Shown here in pieces: positions 53,101 through 61,643 of a DNA stretch of 64,000 nt; the stretch's first letter is position 1; each line of letters starts with the position of its first letter. The translations under genes and the position numbers were made by a program. The notes under the pieces were generated by a model, which made no database searches, was not told the DNA's origin, and worked only from the letters and a program-made list of their open reading frames with translations. This DNA comes from CAYZJB01 sp964602985 (GTDB lineage: Bacteria; CLD3; SB21), in contig CAZRTJ010000020.1 in the NCBI GenBank assembly GCA_964602985.1, forward strand, positions 1 through 64,000, written 5' to 3'.

Positions 53101-53390
53101 CACGTCGCGATCCAGAACAGGCCGGCGGAATCCTGGATCATTTCGCCAAATGAATTCCCGCGGGGAAATTCCGACAGACGCGAATCGTTGCGGAAAAGGA
53201 CAACAGACAGTCCATCGTATCGATTCAGTCCTCCCGGAGTTCCAAACCACATGTATCCCTGATGGTCCTGCAGGATCGAGAAAATTTCGCCGCCTGACAG
53301 TCCGTCTTCCACATTCAACTGTCCAAACCGAATCGTGGATTGAGCGTGCGCGCTCAGAACAACAAGACCCAGGCACAGGAGACTTCGCAT
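50196..53390 (-). CDS. Two-component sensor kinase with Reg_prop beta-propellers and Y_Y_Y domain
   Basis: A 1064-residue protein. A signal peptide (MRSLLCLGLVVLSAHAQ) leads into about 14 propeller-blade repeats of the type 'G.LW IGT..GL.RFDP', forming two seven-bladed periplasmic propellers to about residue 690. A Y_Y_Y domain (about 700-770), one membrane helix (FWKTWWFSTLMVMVALLSVWGTIRW), a HisKA domain (FLGIVAHDLRNPLGGIIGY, phospho-His) and a HATPase (VIDNLLSNAIKYTHPGGRV, GLGLAIVKKIVELHGG) follow. Unlike hybrid HTCS proteins it lacks a receiver and an AraC output domain, so a separate response regulator is needed. None is adjacent. The ligand is unknown. Confidence 0.92.
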   Translation of the reverse strand: MRSLLCLGLVVLSAHAQSTIRFGQLNVEDGLSGGEIFSILQDHQGYMWFGTPGGLNRYDGLSVVLFRNDSRLSEFPRGNSFGEMIQDSAGLFWIATWEGGLQTFDPYTATFTFYQHNPADSSSLADNRIQSLFVDRQGRTWLGTFMAGLELVVRRGDGRLEFRHFHTRNSGLSSDRVWSVHQDIDDRIWIGTDRGVDTLDTQTGKIGSVLPELQRQPENDRKVYCVRPDHQDWMWIASHGRLYRRHMRTGQVETADRLLQKTGSEPIRVRTIHESRSGDLWMGTFRHGLIRLNSSRSNVEYFLHEEDNPWGITDEFVRVIYEDRGGIIWIGTGSQGVNTWDPRKRFLHYEFRRGRPNGLRHDDVTAIVEDRSSGRLLWIGTYGGGLHRFDPVTEAFEVFQNEPGRPASLVDDRIRTLLLDRQGMLWVGTTAGLSRFDPTVRRFTNEFAGLPAARINAIVEDAAGGLWIGTDGSGLYRREPSTGRFEQLRRATDSTLRSDFISALLLARDGALWIGYTDQGLSRLDPNRRAVTHYDTRSALASNEITTLYESSSGELWIGTSGGGLHRRDASGTFSVYPGADGGAAYGILEDGIGFLWIGTTRGLARFDPITGRFRNYTLSDGLVCRGFMTRPYTPCRTTSGEIFWGGNNGMNRFDPREIRDNLVPPKIVITNVRLLGQSLTYEGFHALSETVQFKPRDNFITFEFAAMDFANPKRNQYYYRLEGLDESWHFAGNRNVANYTNLDPGKYRFQVRASNNDGIWNEEGSSLDVTIHPPFWKTWWFSTLMVMVALLSVWGTIRWRVHRIEKTRAELEILVRRRTVELEQKSRMLEELNDRKNEFLGIVAHDLRNPLGGIIGYVRLILTELHESSESVREARGDLQTVLQAAEAMSHLISSLLDLAAIESGKLHLDRQPDDLQRLVKECERLHRRYAEQKGIALIVEDRRLPEVRLDSHRMREVIDNLLSNAIKYTHPGGRVHVSCEAVPTDILMHIEDSGQGLSDADLEKAFTSFGRLSAKPTAGEPSTGLGLAIVKKIVELHGGRVWVKSQLGRGSTFSFSIPREQK

Positions 53391-53569
53391 CGACCTCTCA
53401 TCGAACAGACGTACAGTAAGTGAGAACACTCGTCGAAAGGTCGGACATTTCGCTCTGGAAATCCACATGTAGCCCGCGGTGGGGATCCGTCAGGCCACCA
53501 GCGCGCTTACCGCCCTTGCAAAACAGCATCCGAGTCGTTAAGATTTGGCACACTTCACGGAGGACACGT

Positions 53570-54211
53570 ATGTTTGGATCCAAACCTCCCCGTTCCGTCA
53601 AAGGCTCGCTGCTGGTCGCGCGACTGCAATACATCAAACATCTGCAATTGGATTGGCCCGCCGTCCGAGCCTCTCTCCAGACGTCGTCGGAAGGGGAATT
53701 GCAAAAACTGGTTCGGGGAAAATTTACGCTGGAGGAATTTTTTTCGACTCCTGACCACTTGTTGCGATCCATTTCCACCGGCGGGTGGTATCCGGTGGCG
53801 CTGTACAACGGGCTGGTGCGCGCGATGAGTTCGCAGGCCCGGATCGAAAAGAACCTGGCCGTGGACAAAGTCTGTCGCGACAGCGGCCGCTTCACAGCGG
53901 AAAATCATCTGAAAGGCATCATGGCCTTTGTGCTCGGCTGGGGATCGGTGGAGCGCACGATTGGCCTCGTGTCCAACGGATGGTCATCGTATTTCTCGGA
54001 AGGCGAGGTTCGTGTGATTGAACTCGTTCCGGGTAAAGCCCAGATCGACGTCGTGATCGATTACCTGATTCCGGAGATGCAGTACATCACGTGCGGGTAT
54101 TTCGAAAAAGTGCTCGAAAAGAAAGGAGCGAACAACGTCGACATTCGCTCCACGCACACGATGGAGGAGGGAGGCACGTTCAAGTATTTCGTCACGTGGA
54201 AGGCCGACTGA
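53570..54211 (+). CDS. DUF2378 (TIGR02265)-like protein of unknown function
   Basis: The 213-residue cytosolic protein begins SVKGSLLVARLQYIKHL and continues ...STGGWYPVALYNGLVRAM..., then ends with a beta-rich part (VRVIELVPGKAQIDVVIDYLIPEMQYITCGYFEKVLEKKG...FKYFVTWKAD). This order of motifs resembles the DUF2378 family, first noted as a paralogous set in Myxococcus, and loosely the V4R/heme-NO fold. No cofactor ligand is obvious. GGAGG precedes the ATG. It is divergent from the sensor kinase and four bases ahead of the AEC transporter gene. Confidence 0.55.
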   Translation: MFGSKPPRSVKGSLLVARLQYIKHLQLDWPAVRASLQTSSEGELQKLVRGKFTLEEFFSTPDHLLRSISTGGWYPVALYNGLVRAMSSQARIEKNLAVDKVCRDSGRFTAENHLKGIMAFVLGWGSVERTIGLVSNGWSSYFSEGEVRVIELVPGKAQIDVVIDYLIPEMQYITCGYFEKVLEKKGANNVDIRSTHTMEEGGTFKYFVTWKAD

Positions 54212-54215
54212 GTCG

Positions 54216-55109
54216 ATGCATGCCTTGCTGTTGCTGCTCGTCAGCTTTGCCGTCGGCCTGTCGCTGAGGCGCGTCCTCCCGGAAAACGCTTCCCGCTCGC
54301 TGAACGCATTCATTCTCTACGTATCGCTCCCCGCCCTCACGCTGATTGTTTTGCACGACCTGCGTCTGGAATCGGCTTTGTGGATGGCGGCTCTCATGCC
54401 ATGGTTGTTGTTTGGCATTGCGTACGTCGTGATCGTCGTTCTGTCCCGTCGATTTTCCTGGTCGGATGCAACCATCGGTTGTTTGTTGTTGACGACAGGG
54501 TTGGGAAATACATCCTTTGTCGGCCTGCCGATGATCGAAGCATTTTACGGGCGCGATGCGCTGGGCATCGGGCTCATCGCGGATCAGGCCGGATCGTTCA
54601 TGGCGCTGTCCACCTTTGGGATAGTCGCCGCCGCGCGGTACGGTGCGGATGGCGTTTCCCTCCCGGCGATCCTGAAGCGCATGGTACTCTTTCCGGCATT
54701 CCCATGCGCGATCGTCGCATTGAGCTTGCAGTCGGTGGAATATCCGGCCGCACTGCGCTCGACGCTCGAAAGACTGGGTCAAACCCTCACGCCCATCGCG
54801 CTCGTGTCCGTTGGACTGCAGTTGAATTTCTCAGGCGTGCGCGACAACGTGTCTGCACTCGTTGCGGGACTGACTTACAAGCTGGTGTTGGGTCCGGCGG
54901 TGGTCTGTGGAATTTTCTATTTTGTTCAAACCGATCCTCTCATTTATCGCGTCACGATCTTCGAAGCGGCGATGCCTCCGATGATCACCGGAGGAATTAT
55001 CGCCATGGACCACGACCTTGAGCCTGCACTCGCCGCCCGGATCGTCGGATTGGGTATTCCAATTTCCTTTCTCACGCTCACCGCCTGGTGGTGGGTGATG
55101 GGGAGGTAG
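54216..55109 (+). CDS. AEC-family (auxin efflux carrier-like) transporter
   Basis: A 297-residue membrane protein with about ten helices in two inverted halves. The N-terminal half has LNAFILYVSLPALTLIVLHDL, and TTGLGNTSFVGLPMIEAFYG (the conserved GNTxFxGLP motif). The C-terminal half has FEAAMPPMITGGIIAMDHDLEPALAARIVGLGIPISFLTLTAWW. Members export or import small organic acids; the substrate is unknown. It is probably co-transcribed with the DUF2378-like gene. Confidence 0.88.
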   Translation: MHALLLLLVSFAVGLSLRRVLPENASRSLNAFILYVSLPALTLIVLHDLRLESALWMAALMPWLLFGIAYVVIVVLSRRFSWSDATIGCLLLTTGLGNTSFVGLPMIEAFYGRDALGIGLIADQAGSFMALSTFGIVAAARYGADGVSLPAILKRMVLFPAFPCAIVALSLQSVEYPAALRSTLERLGQTLTPIALVSVGLQLNFSGVRDNVSALVAGLTYKLVLGPAVVCGIFYFVQTDPLIYRVTIFEAAMPPMITGGIIAMDHDLEPALAARIVGLGIPISFLTLTAWWWVMGR

Positions 55110-55158
55110 CCGTGAAAAAAAATCTACCAATGAATTCACAAATCCATGTAAGCCATTG

Positions 55159-55539
55159 ATGCTACAGACTTTACGACCGGCTCTGAGGGTTATCGATGGT
55201 CCATATGCGCCTTACAAGTGGCGCTTGGTAGCGATTGATGACGACAACACCAATGCAAAACACATCCGCTATGAAGACGTAATCAACGGATACAATGATA
55301 AGCAGATTGATTACTATGACATGGACGGCAACTCCATCAACGCTGCCGTATGGAGCCGCTTCCTGATTTGGATGAGCTACCCTGTCAATAACGATGATCG
55401 ATACACGCGATCAGGAGTTATGAACATCAATCTGGATAATTTCACTCTTCGTCTTGGCGGAAATACATATCTAAACACAGATGCAGCCGGATCGGGGCTT
55501 GGGGACGTGAACTGGAGATTCAGAAAAATCACATACTAA
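55159..55539 (+). CDS. Orphan ORF, possible gene fragment, in an AT-richer patch
   Basis: A 126-residue frame (MLQTLRPALRVIDGP...WRFRKITY) with no signal peptide and many Asn, Asp and Tyr residues (YEDVINGYNDKQIDYYDMDG). I recognise no family. Base composition is more AT-rich than the transporter gene before it, and there is no evident ribosome-binding site at the ATG. It may be the 3' part of a longer gene whose beginning was lost by insertion. A strong terminator follows its stop, suggesting that it was once the end of a real transcript. Confidence 0.45.
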   Translation: MLQTLRPALRVIDGPYAPYKWRLVAIDDDNTNAKHIRYEDVINGYNDKQIDYYDMDGNSINAAVWSRFLIWMSYPVNNDDRYTRSGVMNINLDNFTLRLGGNTYLNTDAAGSGLGDVNWRFRKITY

Positions 55540-55549
55540 ACGAGACAGT

Positions 55550-55598
55550 GGCTTCATCTCTCGTCTCGACGTGAGAGATGAAGCCTTCTTTTTTTTAT
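55550..55598 (+). terminator. Strong Rho-independent terminator
   Basis: A perfect 13-bp stem GGCTTCATCTCTC / GAGAGATGAAGCC (55550-55562 and 55573-55585) is followed by TTCTTTTTTTT. It is ten bases after the orphan ORF stop and 27 bases before the next gene's ATG. Confidence 0.92.
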
Positions 55599-55624
55599 GG
55601 GCGGAAGGGCACAAGGACACTGAA

Positions 55625-56593
55625 ATGAAGAAAGAAGTGACTCTTTTATTTTCTGTTATTCTTGGTCTGTCGTGCCGCAATGCTGGCGACAAGAATCAAG
55701 GATCGCTTTTTATTGACCGAGATTATGATTTTGTTCTCGGTTTCCTAGTTCCGGATGAAGATCGCAAGGCGAATACGGAGATTTTTGTTGGAAAATTGCT
55801 TGACAAAGAACCAAAAATCCTTGGAGTCGCGGGCGTTGAAGACACGTTCCTGCACGGTCAACTGATGAGGTATCAGAACTGGTATCGTGCAGATTTCGAT
55901 TTTCACGCGGACGCGAAGGTCCGAATCAAATCTGCGGAGCAAGAAATTTACATTCCTCATGTTTCGCACGGAACTTATATCGATACTGCCAACGCATTAA
56001 GAGTCCGACCTCTCCAGCAATATTGGATCGAGGTCCAGTTGGCGACGGGAGTCATCTTGCGGGATTCGGTAATCATACCTGGCGATTATGAGCTACTGAA
56101 TCTGGCAGACGGAGATACTGTTCCCTGCTATCCTAAGAAGGATATCCCCTCACAAGACGTGTGTGTGCAATTCTATCCGGTTATTCATTCCACTTCGGCA
56201 GCTTCCTTTTTGTACAGGCATAGATTCTCCACCGATATCCCAGGCGTAGATCCCTTTTTTACTTACCTAAGCTTTAGGGCCGACCAGGCTGTACCCGCCC
56301 TCTTCGGAGAATGTGACGGACGTGAATTCGATAACTTTCAATGGGAAATACTGGCCTTGGACTCATCTGCCACGATTTTCTTCACTGCTGAAGATCTCAC
56401 GTCTGCAAACGAGGAGGTCTGGAATTTCCTGGATTCCTACAGTCACGGTTCGATCGAGAAACGAAACGGCCTGAATACAGGAGGCTTTGCTGGCGCCATA
56501 GGAAATATAGGTGCGTGCAACGCAGTTCGATTTGACATTACGATGAGAGCATTGAGAGACTCATGTGTCTGTGACGGACCTGGGGCACGATAG
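55625..56593 (+). CDS. Putative lipoprotein of unknown function
   Basis: The 322-residue product starts with a lipoprotein signal (MKKEVTLLFSVILGLSCRN, lipobox LGLSC). The rest is beta-rich with scattered Cys residues (GDTVPCYP, DVCVQF, GECDGRE, GACNAV, SCVCDG). It lies directly upstream of a DUF4249 gene and a TonB receptor, so it may be an accessory surface protein of that system. It is more AT-rich than the downstream genes. The ATG at 55625 starts the signal peptide; in-frame codons before it run through the terminator. Confidence 0.65.
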   Translation: MKKEVTLLFSVILGLSCRNAGDKNQGSLFIDRDYDFVLGFLVPDEDRKANTEIFVGKLLDKEPKILGVAGVEDTFLHGQLMRYQNWYRADFDFHADAKVRIKSAEQEIYIPHVSHGTYIDTANALRVRPLQQYWIEVQLATGVILRDSVIIPGDYELLNLADGDTVPCYPKKDIPSQDVCVQFYPVIHSTSAASFLYRHRFSTDIPGVDPFFTYLSFRADQAVPALFGECDGREFDNFQWEILALDSSATIFFTAEDLTSANEEVWNFLDSYSHGSIEKRNGLNTGGFAGAIGNIGACNAVRFDITMRALRDSCVCDGPGAR

Positions 56594-56644
56594 CAGGAAA
56601 AGCCGAGAAAGAACACTTTGAGAGTGTTTCACGCGGGAACATAC

Positions 56645-57559
56645 ATGAAGGACGATCCTGACAAACCGAAGTTGAATTCCATTCTGCAATCTGTTGTCTG
56701 CCCCCTCGCCTTCCTCCTTCTCGCGAGTTGCTCTCGTGATATTGATCTGGACCTTCCGGTCACGGAATCCCAACTGGTAGTCGAATCATACTTAACGAGT
56801 GGAGATTCTCTTTGGGTTCGCGTCGACGAGTCCGTCAGTTATTATGTCAATGGCAACCCCACCGATCGAGGGCGAGGCGCCACGGTCGAGATTTCGATAG
56901 GCGGGCAGACCTTCCCGCTGATCCAGCACGCGAGCGATGAGATCTGGATAGACAATTCGACCCGGCTCTTCCTGCCGACGTTCTACTCTCTTCCGCAGCA
57001 GACGTTCGTCGTGCCGTCGAGCGGAACCTTCGACCTGGTTGTTCAAAAAGACGGGCGTACTGTATCGGCAAGTGCGACGATGCTACCCGAAGTCCCGCTT
57101 CTGGACTTCCGCCCGATTCCACAGTCGGGCGCCGCCATGCCCACATACGACGCAGAAATCACCGCACCCTTTCCAGATGGTGAATCGTATTTCATCGTCC
57201 AGCAGCGACACCAGGTTGTCCGCAATGACAGCCTCTTCATCGACTTGATCCACATGCACCGTTTCGTCACCGTCCACGGCGACGGTCAACCGAAAACGAT
57301 TCTGGTTTCCAATGATCGACCGCGCGGTTCGGTTGTGGGGGCTCCGGGAATGGAAACCCGGGCACTGCTCAGACTGATGCGAATAGACAAGGTCTACTGG
57401 GATTTTTACCAAGCCACTCTGCAACAAGAAAACGATGCACAGGTGGATTTCGGCCATCTGATCGCGTCGGAGCCCACAGAAATTCCAGGCAATCTTCACA
57501 ACGGACTGGGGATCTTCACGGTCATGCCCGTCGATACGCTCATGCGGGTGATTCCGTGA
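56645..57559 (+). CDS. DUF4249-family lipoprotein
   Basis: A 304-residue lipoprotein (signal ending LLLASCSRD). The following LDLPVTESQLVVESYLTSGDSLWVRVDESVSYY is the typical DUF4249 start, a beta-sandwich-like domain repeatedly encoded beside TonB receptors in Bacteroidetes relatives. It probably sits at the outer membrane as the receptor's surface partner; the cargo is unknown. It overlaps the receptor gene by four bases (GTGA). I chose the ATG at 56645; an in-frame TTG nine codons earlier is less likely. Confidence 0.85.
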   Translation: MKDDPDKPKLNSILQSVVCPLAFLLLASCSRDIDLDLPVTESQLVVESYLTSGDSLWVRVDESVSYYVNGNPTDRGRGATVEISIGGQTFPLIQHASDEIWIDNSTRLFLPTFYSLPQQTFVVPSSGTFDLVVQKDGRTVSASATMLPEVPLLDFRPIPQSGAAMPTYDAEITAPFPDGESYFIVQQRHQVVRNDSLFIDLIHMHRFVTVHGDGQPKTILVSNDRPRGSVVGAPGMETRALLRLMRIDKVYWDFYQATLQQENDAQVDFGHLIASEPTEIPGNLHNGLGIFTVMPVDTLMRVIP

Positions 57560-59811
57560 AACGGTGGGTTCCCCTCGCAGGATTGTGCCTGTTGTCCCTC
57601 GTCGTCCGCGCACAAGAGACGGTCACGCTCTATGGCTACGTCACCGAAGAGGCAAGCGGCGAAGCCATTGGCCATGCACAGATCTTCGTGCGGGGAACGT
57701 ATCACGGAACGACAACGAACGCGAACGGCTTCTTCTCATTGAAATTCCGTACGGACGAGGATTTCGAATTGCAGGTTCAGCATCTGGGGTTTGAAGCCGC
57801 ATCCGTTTCCATCCGTCGGGAGCAATGGCCTCAGGTTTTGCTGGACGTACGACTGACGCGAAAGGTGATCACGTTGAAAGAATTCGTTTTTGAACAGCCG
57901 GCGGATCGATCGCGTGTGCTTTCCACGGAATTGGGCGTCCTAAGATTTCGCGCGGATGACGTCAGACGCGTGCCCATCGTCGGCGGCGAAACGGATCTCC
58001 TGAAGGTCGCTCAAACCTCGGCCGGCGTCATGTCCGGGCAGGAATTGTCCAACGGACTCTACGTGCGGGGCGGCAGTTTCGATCAGAATCATTTCTTGCT
58101 CGACGGCGTGACGGTGTACAACCCCAATCATCTCTTTGGATTTTTCAGCGTTTTCAATACCGATGCGTTGAAGGAAGTCGAGCTGATGAAGGGCGGCATT
58201 CCCGCGGAATACGGCGGACGATTGTCATCGGTGATGAATCTCACCATGAAAGAAGGCAGCCGAGAGAAATTCGGAGCCCGCGGCGGGATCAGCCTCCTGA
58301 CTTCGCGGCTGACTGTCGAGGGTCCTCTGGGTTCGGCCAAGAGAGGATCGTATCTCGTTTCCGGACGACGGACGTACCTCGACCCGTTCACCCGGCTCGG
58401 CAGTCAGCAAGGCTCTGCGGGCGAGAAGACTCTTTTTTATTTTTACGACCTGAACTTGAAAATCAACTACGACCTCGGATCCAATGACCGTCTGTTCGTC
58501 AGCGGCTATTTTGGCAGGGACGACATGGATTTCTCGCAGGACGATGGCGATTCCAAAGACCGATTCCGCCTGAGATGGGGAAATTCCGCGTATCATGTGC
58601 GCTATCGCCGCGCCTGGTCGCCGACGTTCTTTACGAATTCGTCCGTGATATACTCCGATTACCGATCGACATTCCTGCAGTCTGAGGATGTCCTGAAAAA
58701 GCCGTCCATCGCCGATGCTCAAATCAAGAGTGACGCGGAATGGCATCCCTCAGCGCGACACACCTTGCGACTCGGAGCGTTTTTCGTCAAGCACTGGTTC
58801 AAAGCGACCTCGGGTCTTGCGGAAACGGAAGACGCCGCGACAGTCGCACTGGAGTCGTACGAAAGCCGGGTCTACGCATCTCACGATTGGTTCATCACCG
58901 ATCGGATTCGAGCAAATGCAGGTCTGCATGGCGCGTACTTTCATATGGGAAATTACAGGGAGTGGGATCCGCGGGTCGCGCTGCGGTATCAGGTGAACGA
59001 GAACTTCGCGATCAAGGCCGCATACGCGCGCATGCATCAGTTTATCCACGTCCTCTCGTCTCTCAATCTCAACAACGCGGGCGACATCTATTATCCCTCA
59101 ACGGAATACCTTAAACCGCAAACATCCCGTCAGTGGACGATCGGGATGACAAAACTATTCACGCATCATTGGGAATGGGATCTGGAAATTTATCACAAGG
59201 AGATGCGTCACCAGCCTCTCTTTCGGCAAGATTTCTCGTCTGCCGAGCCGTCCCGATTACGCGAGGACGTCGTACTGGGCAAAGGATGGGCGTACGGTGT
59301 GGAAACGGGTCTTCAGAAGGTCGTCGGTCGAATCACCGGTTGGGCGAATTATACCTTCAGCAAATCGTATCGAAAATACACCGACAAGAACGGCGGTCGT
59401 GCGTTCCCTCCCCGATTTGACCGCACACATCAACTGAAGGTCGTCATGGACTACCATTGGCGAGAACGATGGAAATGGGGTGCGACATTCGTGCTTGCCT
59501 CCGGACAACCCGTTACGCTTCCGAAACAGCGCTTCTCCCTCAACAACCAGGACGGACGAAACGAAAACTTCGACGGTGTCATCGATTATGGCAGACTGAA
59601 CGATACGCGGCTCCCTTGGTACAATCGCCTGGACGTCAGCGTCACGTACTCCTTTACCGGGTGGCGCCTGAAGTGGGAAATCTTTTGCATCGTCTACAAT
59701 GTGTACAATTATGCGAACCCTCTCTGGACCGAATTTGATACCGATGCAGGGAAGTTCACCCAAACAACACTCGGGATGTTGCCGACGATGGGCCTGTCGT
59801 TTACCTTCTGA
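57556..59811 (+). CDS. TonB-dependent outer-membrane receptor with carboxypeptidase-regulatory-like domain
   Basis: The 751-residue product has a signal peptide (MKRWVPLAGLCLLSLVVRAQ), a CarboxypepD_reg-like beta-sandwich (VTLYGYVTEEASGEAIGHAQIFVRGTYHGTTTNANGFFSLKF, about 22-105), a plug (LLKVAQTSAGVMSGQELSNGLYVRGGSFDQNHFLLDGVTVYNPNHLFG, then VELMKGGIPAEYGGRLSSVMNL) and a 22-strand-type barrel ending in Phe (MGLSFTF). It imports a large or scarce nutrient using TonB energy. The start is a GTG overlapping the DUF4249 stop, so the two are translated together. Confidence 0.94.
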   Translation: MKRWVPLAGLCLLSLVVRAQETVTLYGYVTEEASGEAIGHAQIFVRGTYHGTTTNANGFFSLKFRTDEDFELQVQHLGFEAASVSIRREQWPQVLLDVRLTRKVITLKEFVFEQPADRSRVLSTELGVLRFRADDVRRVPIVGGETDLLKVAQTSAGVMSGQELSNGLYVRGGSFDQNHFLLDGVTVYNPNHLFGFFSVFNTDALKEVELMKGGIPAEYGGRLSSVMNLTMKEGSREKFGARGGISLLTSRLTVEGPLGSAKRGSYLVSGRRTYLDPFTRLGSQQGSAGEKTLFYFYDLNLKINYDLGSNDRLFVSGYFGRDDMDFSQDDGDSKDRFRLRWGNSAYHVRYRRAWSPTFFTNSSVIYSDYRSTFLQSEDVLKKPSIADAQIKSDAEWHPSARHTLRLGAFFVKHWFKATSGLAETEDAATVALESYESRVYASHDWFITDRIRANAGLHGAYFHMGNYREWDPRVALRYQVNENFAIKAAYARMHQFIHVLSSLNLNNAGDIYYPSTEYLKPQTSRQWTIGMTKLFTHHWEWDLEIYHKEMRHQPLFRQDFSSAEPSRLREDVVLGKGWAYGVETGLQKVVGRITGWANYTFSKSYRKYTDKNGGRAFPPRFDRTHQLKVVMDYHWRERWKWGATFVLASGQPVTLPKQRFSLNNQDGRNENFDGVIDYGRLNDTRLPWYNRLDVSVTYSFTGWRLKWEIFCIVYNVYNYANPLWTEFDTDAGKFTQTTLGMLPTMGLSFTF

Positions 59812-59820
59812 TCGACGACC

Positions 59821-61191
59821 CTACTCGTCTTCCAATGTCTTCAGGTAATCGGCCACCGCGGTGTGACCTCCGGCGTTTGCTTGATCAGCCGCCGTGCTTC
59901 CGTCGGCATTGGTTCCATTCACATCGGCGCCGTTGTCGATCAGCAGTTTGACGATTTCCAGTTTTCCCTGAAACGCCGCCAGGGACAACAGCGTCATGCC
60001 GTTCTTGTCACGTTGATTGATTTGGGATCGAATGGATCCCACCGCCGATTTCAGTTTCGTCAGATTCCCCGTGATCACCATCATGCGCGCTTGATCGAAT
60101 GTCACGACCGGCAATTTCGTATCCGACTTCTTTTCCTCTTTCTTTGGCGAATCTTTCTTCCAGACAAATTGCCCGTTGGTGTTGATGTAGCCGTCTTCGA
60201 CAGTGCCGTCGTCATGTCGGGCCCGGGCTCGTGCGAGGCCGTTCTTGAATGGGGTCGCGTACTCGAATTGCAATGGAATGATCAGTTGTCCGGACTTGTC
60301 TATGTAGCCGTTCACTCCGTCCTTAAACGACTCGTTCAATCGCTCACCGCCTTCATTAACCAAAGCGCGCCCCTCGAAAAAAGAAAACGACTGGCGACCC
60401 CTCGGCAGTACGATCTTCGGCTGGCCTTGTTTATCCACGAAAACATTCGTTCCGTCCTCCCGGACCACCAGCACAAGCTTTTCGGAGAAAGCCCCTACGG
60501 CCAAGGATTTCGCATTAAAAACCATCTTGCCGGTTTTGTCGATGAAATGCCAGTGTCCCATCATTTCATACTTTGCACTTGCGAGTCCTTCCTGGAAGCT
60601 ATAGGCCATTGCGAACTTGGGGGGTATCACGATCGAGCCCTTTTTATCCACATAACCAAAGAACCGCCCTTCCGCCTTGTCCATAGAAAACAACGCCAGG
60701 CCCTCCGAAAAGGGATACGTGTTATCCGTAACGCCTTTCAGGGTGAACGCCTTCACGCCATTCGTGTCGATGTAGTGAGCCTCGCCTTTCGCGAAGTCCT
60801 GAATAAGAAAATATCCTTCGTCGTATCCGTAGTAGTTCATAGAGGAAGGAATGGCAATGGGAGCTACACGTCCGGATTTTCGGATAATTTGAACCTTGCC
60901 ATTTCTTTCGACGCTGGCAAACCCGTCGCGAAAAGACGAGCCTCGATCAAATTGCGGTTCGATCAGAATGCGTCCTTGATCGTCCACATAGCCGGTTTGG
61001 CCGCCCCGCCGGAATGGTGTGACGCCCTCGGACCACTCGCCAAATCCCGCGCCCCAGTCATCCATGCCCCGATCGATCTGAAAAATGACCTGACCGCTTG
61101 TGTTGATCAGCGCAGGCTTCCCATCGATGTCCACCTCATAGGTCTGCGCGGCCAGCGTCGCCGCGATGCAAATCAGCCATGCGTGTCTCAT
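59821..61191 (-). CDS. Secreted WG-repeat protein with C-terminal ankyrin repeats
   Basis: A 456-residue protein with a signal peptide (MRHAWLICIAATLAAQ). Residues about 20-350 are WG/KWG repeats of the form 'G..GYVD..G.I.I.PQFD....F.EG.A.V', e.g. GQTGYVDDQGRILIEPQFDRGSSFRDGFASV and FFGYVDKKGSIVIPPKFAMAYSFQEGLASA. A Lys/Glu-rich linker leads to two or three ankyrin repeats (NGMTLLSLAAFQGKLEIVKLLIDNGADVNGTNADGSTAADQANAGGHTAVADYL). Both parts are protein-binding scaffolds. It converges on the TonB receptor gene with nine bases between stops. Confidence 0.85.
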   Translation of the reverse strand: MRHAWLICIAATLAAQTYEVDIDGKPALINTSGQVIFQIDRGMDDWGAGFGEWSEGVTPFRRGGQTGYVDDQGRILIEPQFDRGSSFRDGFASVERNGKVQIIRKSGRVAPIAIPSSMNYYGYDEGYFLIQDFAKGEAHYIDTNGVKAFTLKGVTDNTYPFSEGLALFSMDKAEGRFFGYVDKKGSIVIPPKFAMAYSFQEGLASAKYEMMGHWHFIDKTGKMVFNAKSLAVGAFSEKLVLVVREDGTNVFVDKQGQPKIVLPRGRQSFSFFEGRALVNEGGERLNESFKDGVNGYIDKSGQLIIPLQFEYATPFKNGLARARARHDDGTVEDGYINTNGQFVWKKDSPKKEEKKSDTKLPVVTFDQARMMVITGNLTKLKSAVGSIRSQINQRDKNGMTLLSLAAFQGKLEIVKLLIDNGADVNGTNADGSTAADQANAGGHTAVADYLKTLEDE

Positions 61192-61643
61192 AGGGCCTCC
61201 TCGGTTGTTGCCTCGTTATCATGAACAAGACAATTGCGTGATCGCTCTGCTCAAAATACGACAATTGGTTCATGCAAGACAAGAAGTCAATCGACGGTGG
61301 GCGCTACCCAAGGGAATTCTCTGGGCAATGGATGCAGATGACTCGCCATGCATGGGCCAAACCCATGGTAACCGACCCGGCAAATTCTTCAATCGGATGC
61401 ATCGCACTTCGCCGTCGGGAGAGACAGAATATCTATCCATCAACTGTCTATCGACATAGATGCCAAACTCCAGCGCGGAAGATCCGGAGATAGTCTATAC
61501 CGACCGGGCGCAACTTCCCCCTGAAACAAAGGTCGAAGCAGACCAGCGTACATCTCAGGAGTCATGGCTGGGTTCTTGTTCAAGGCGACCTCCATTCATT
61601 CGATATATCGACAAGCGGATGGAATCCAGCGTCGTCAGCGTTT
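61192..61643. other. Gap without a supportable gene
   Basis: These 452 bases contain only short open frames with no recognisable protein similarity, no clear ribosome-binding sites and atypical composition. I looked for a hicB-like frame before the hicA remnant and found none. The stretch may be decayed cassette or island DNA to the left of the attC sites. Confidence 0.5.

Noticed and set aside
51792..53153. 453-codon + strand open frame opposite the sensor kinase
   Set aside because: It mirrors the propeller repeats of the kinase and has no independent support.
51400..53300. Regularly spaced short repeats considered as a CRISPR-like array
   Set aside because: The repeats are codons of the propeller blades (W-IGT..G motifs) inside an intact reading frame.
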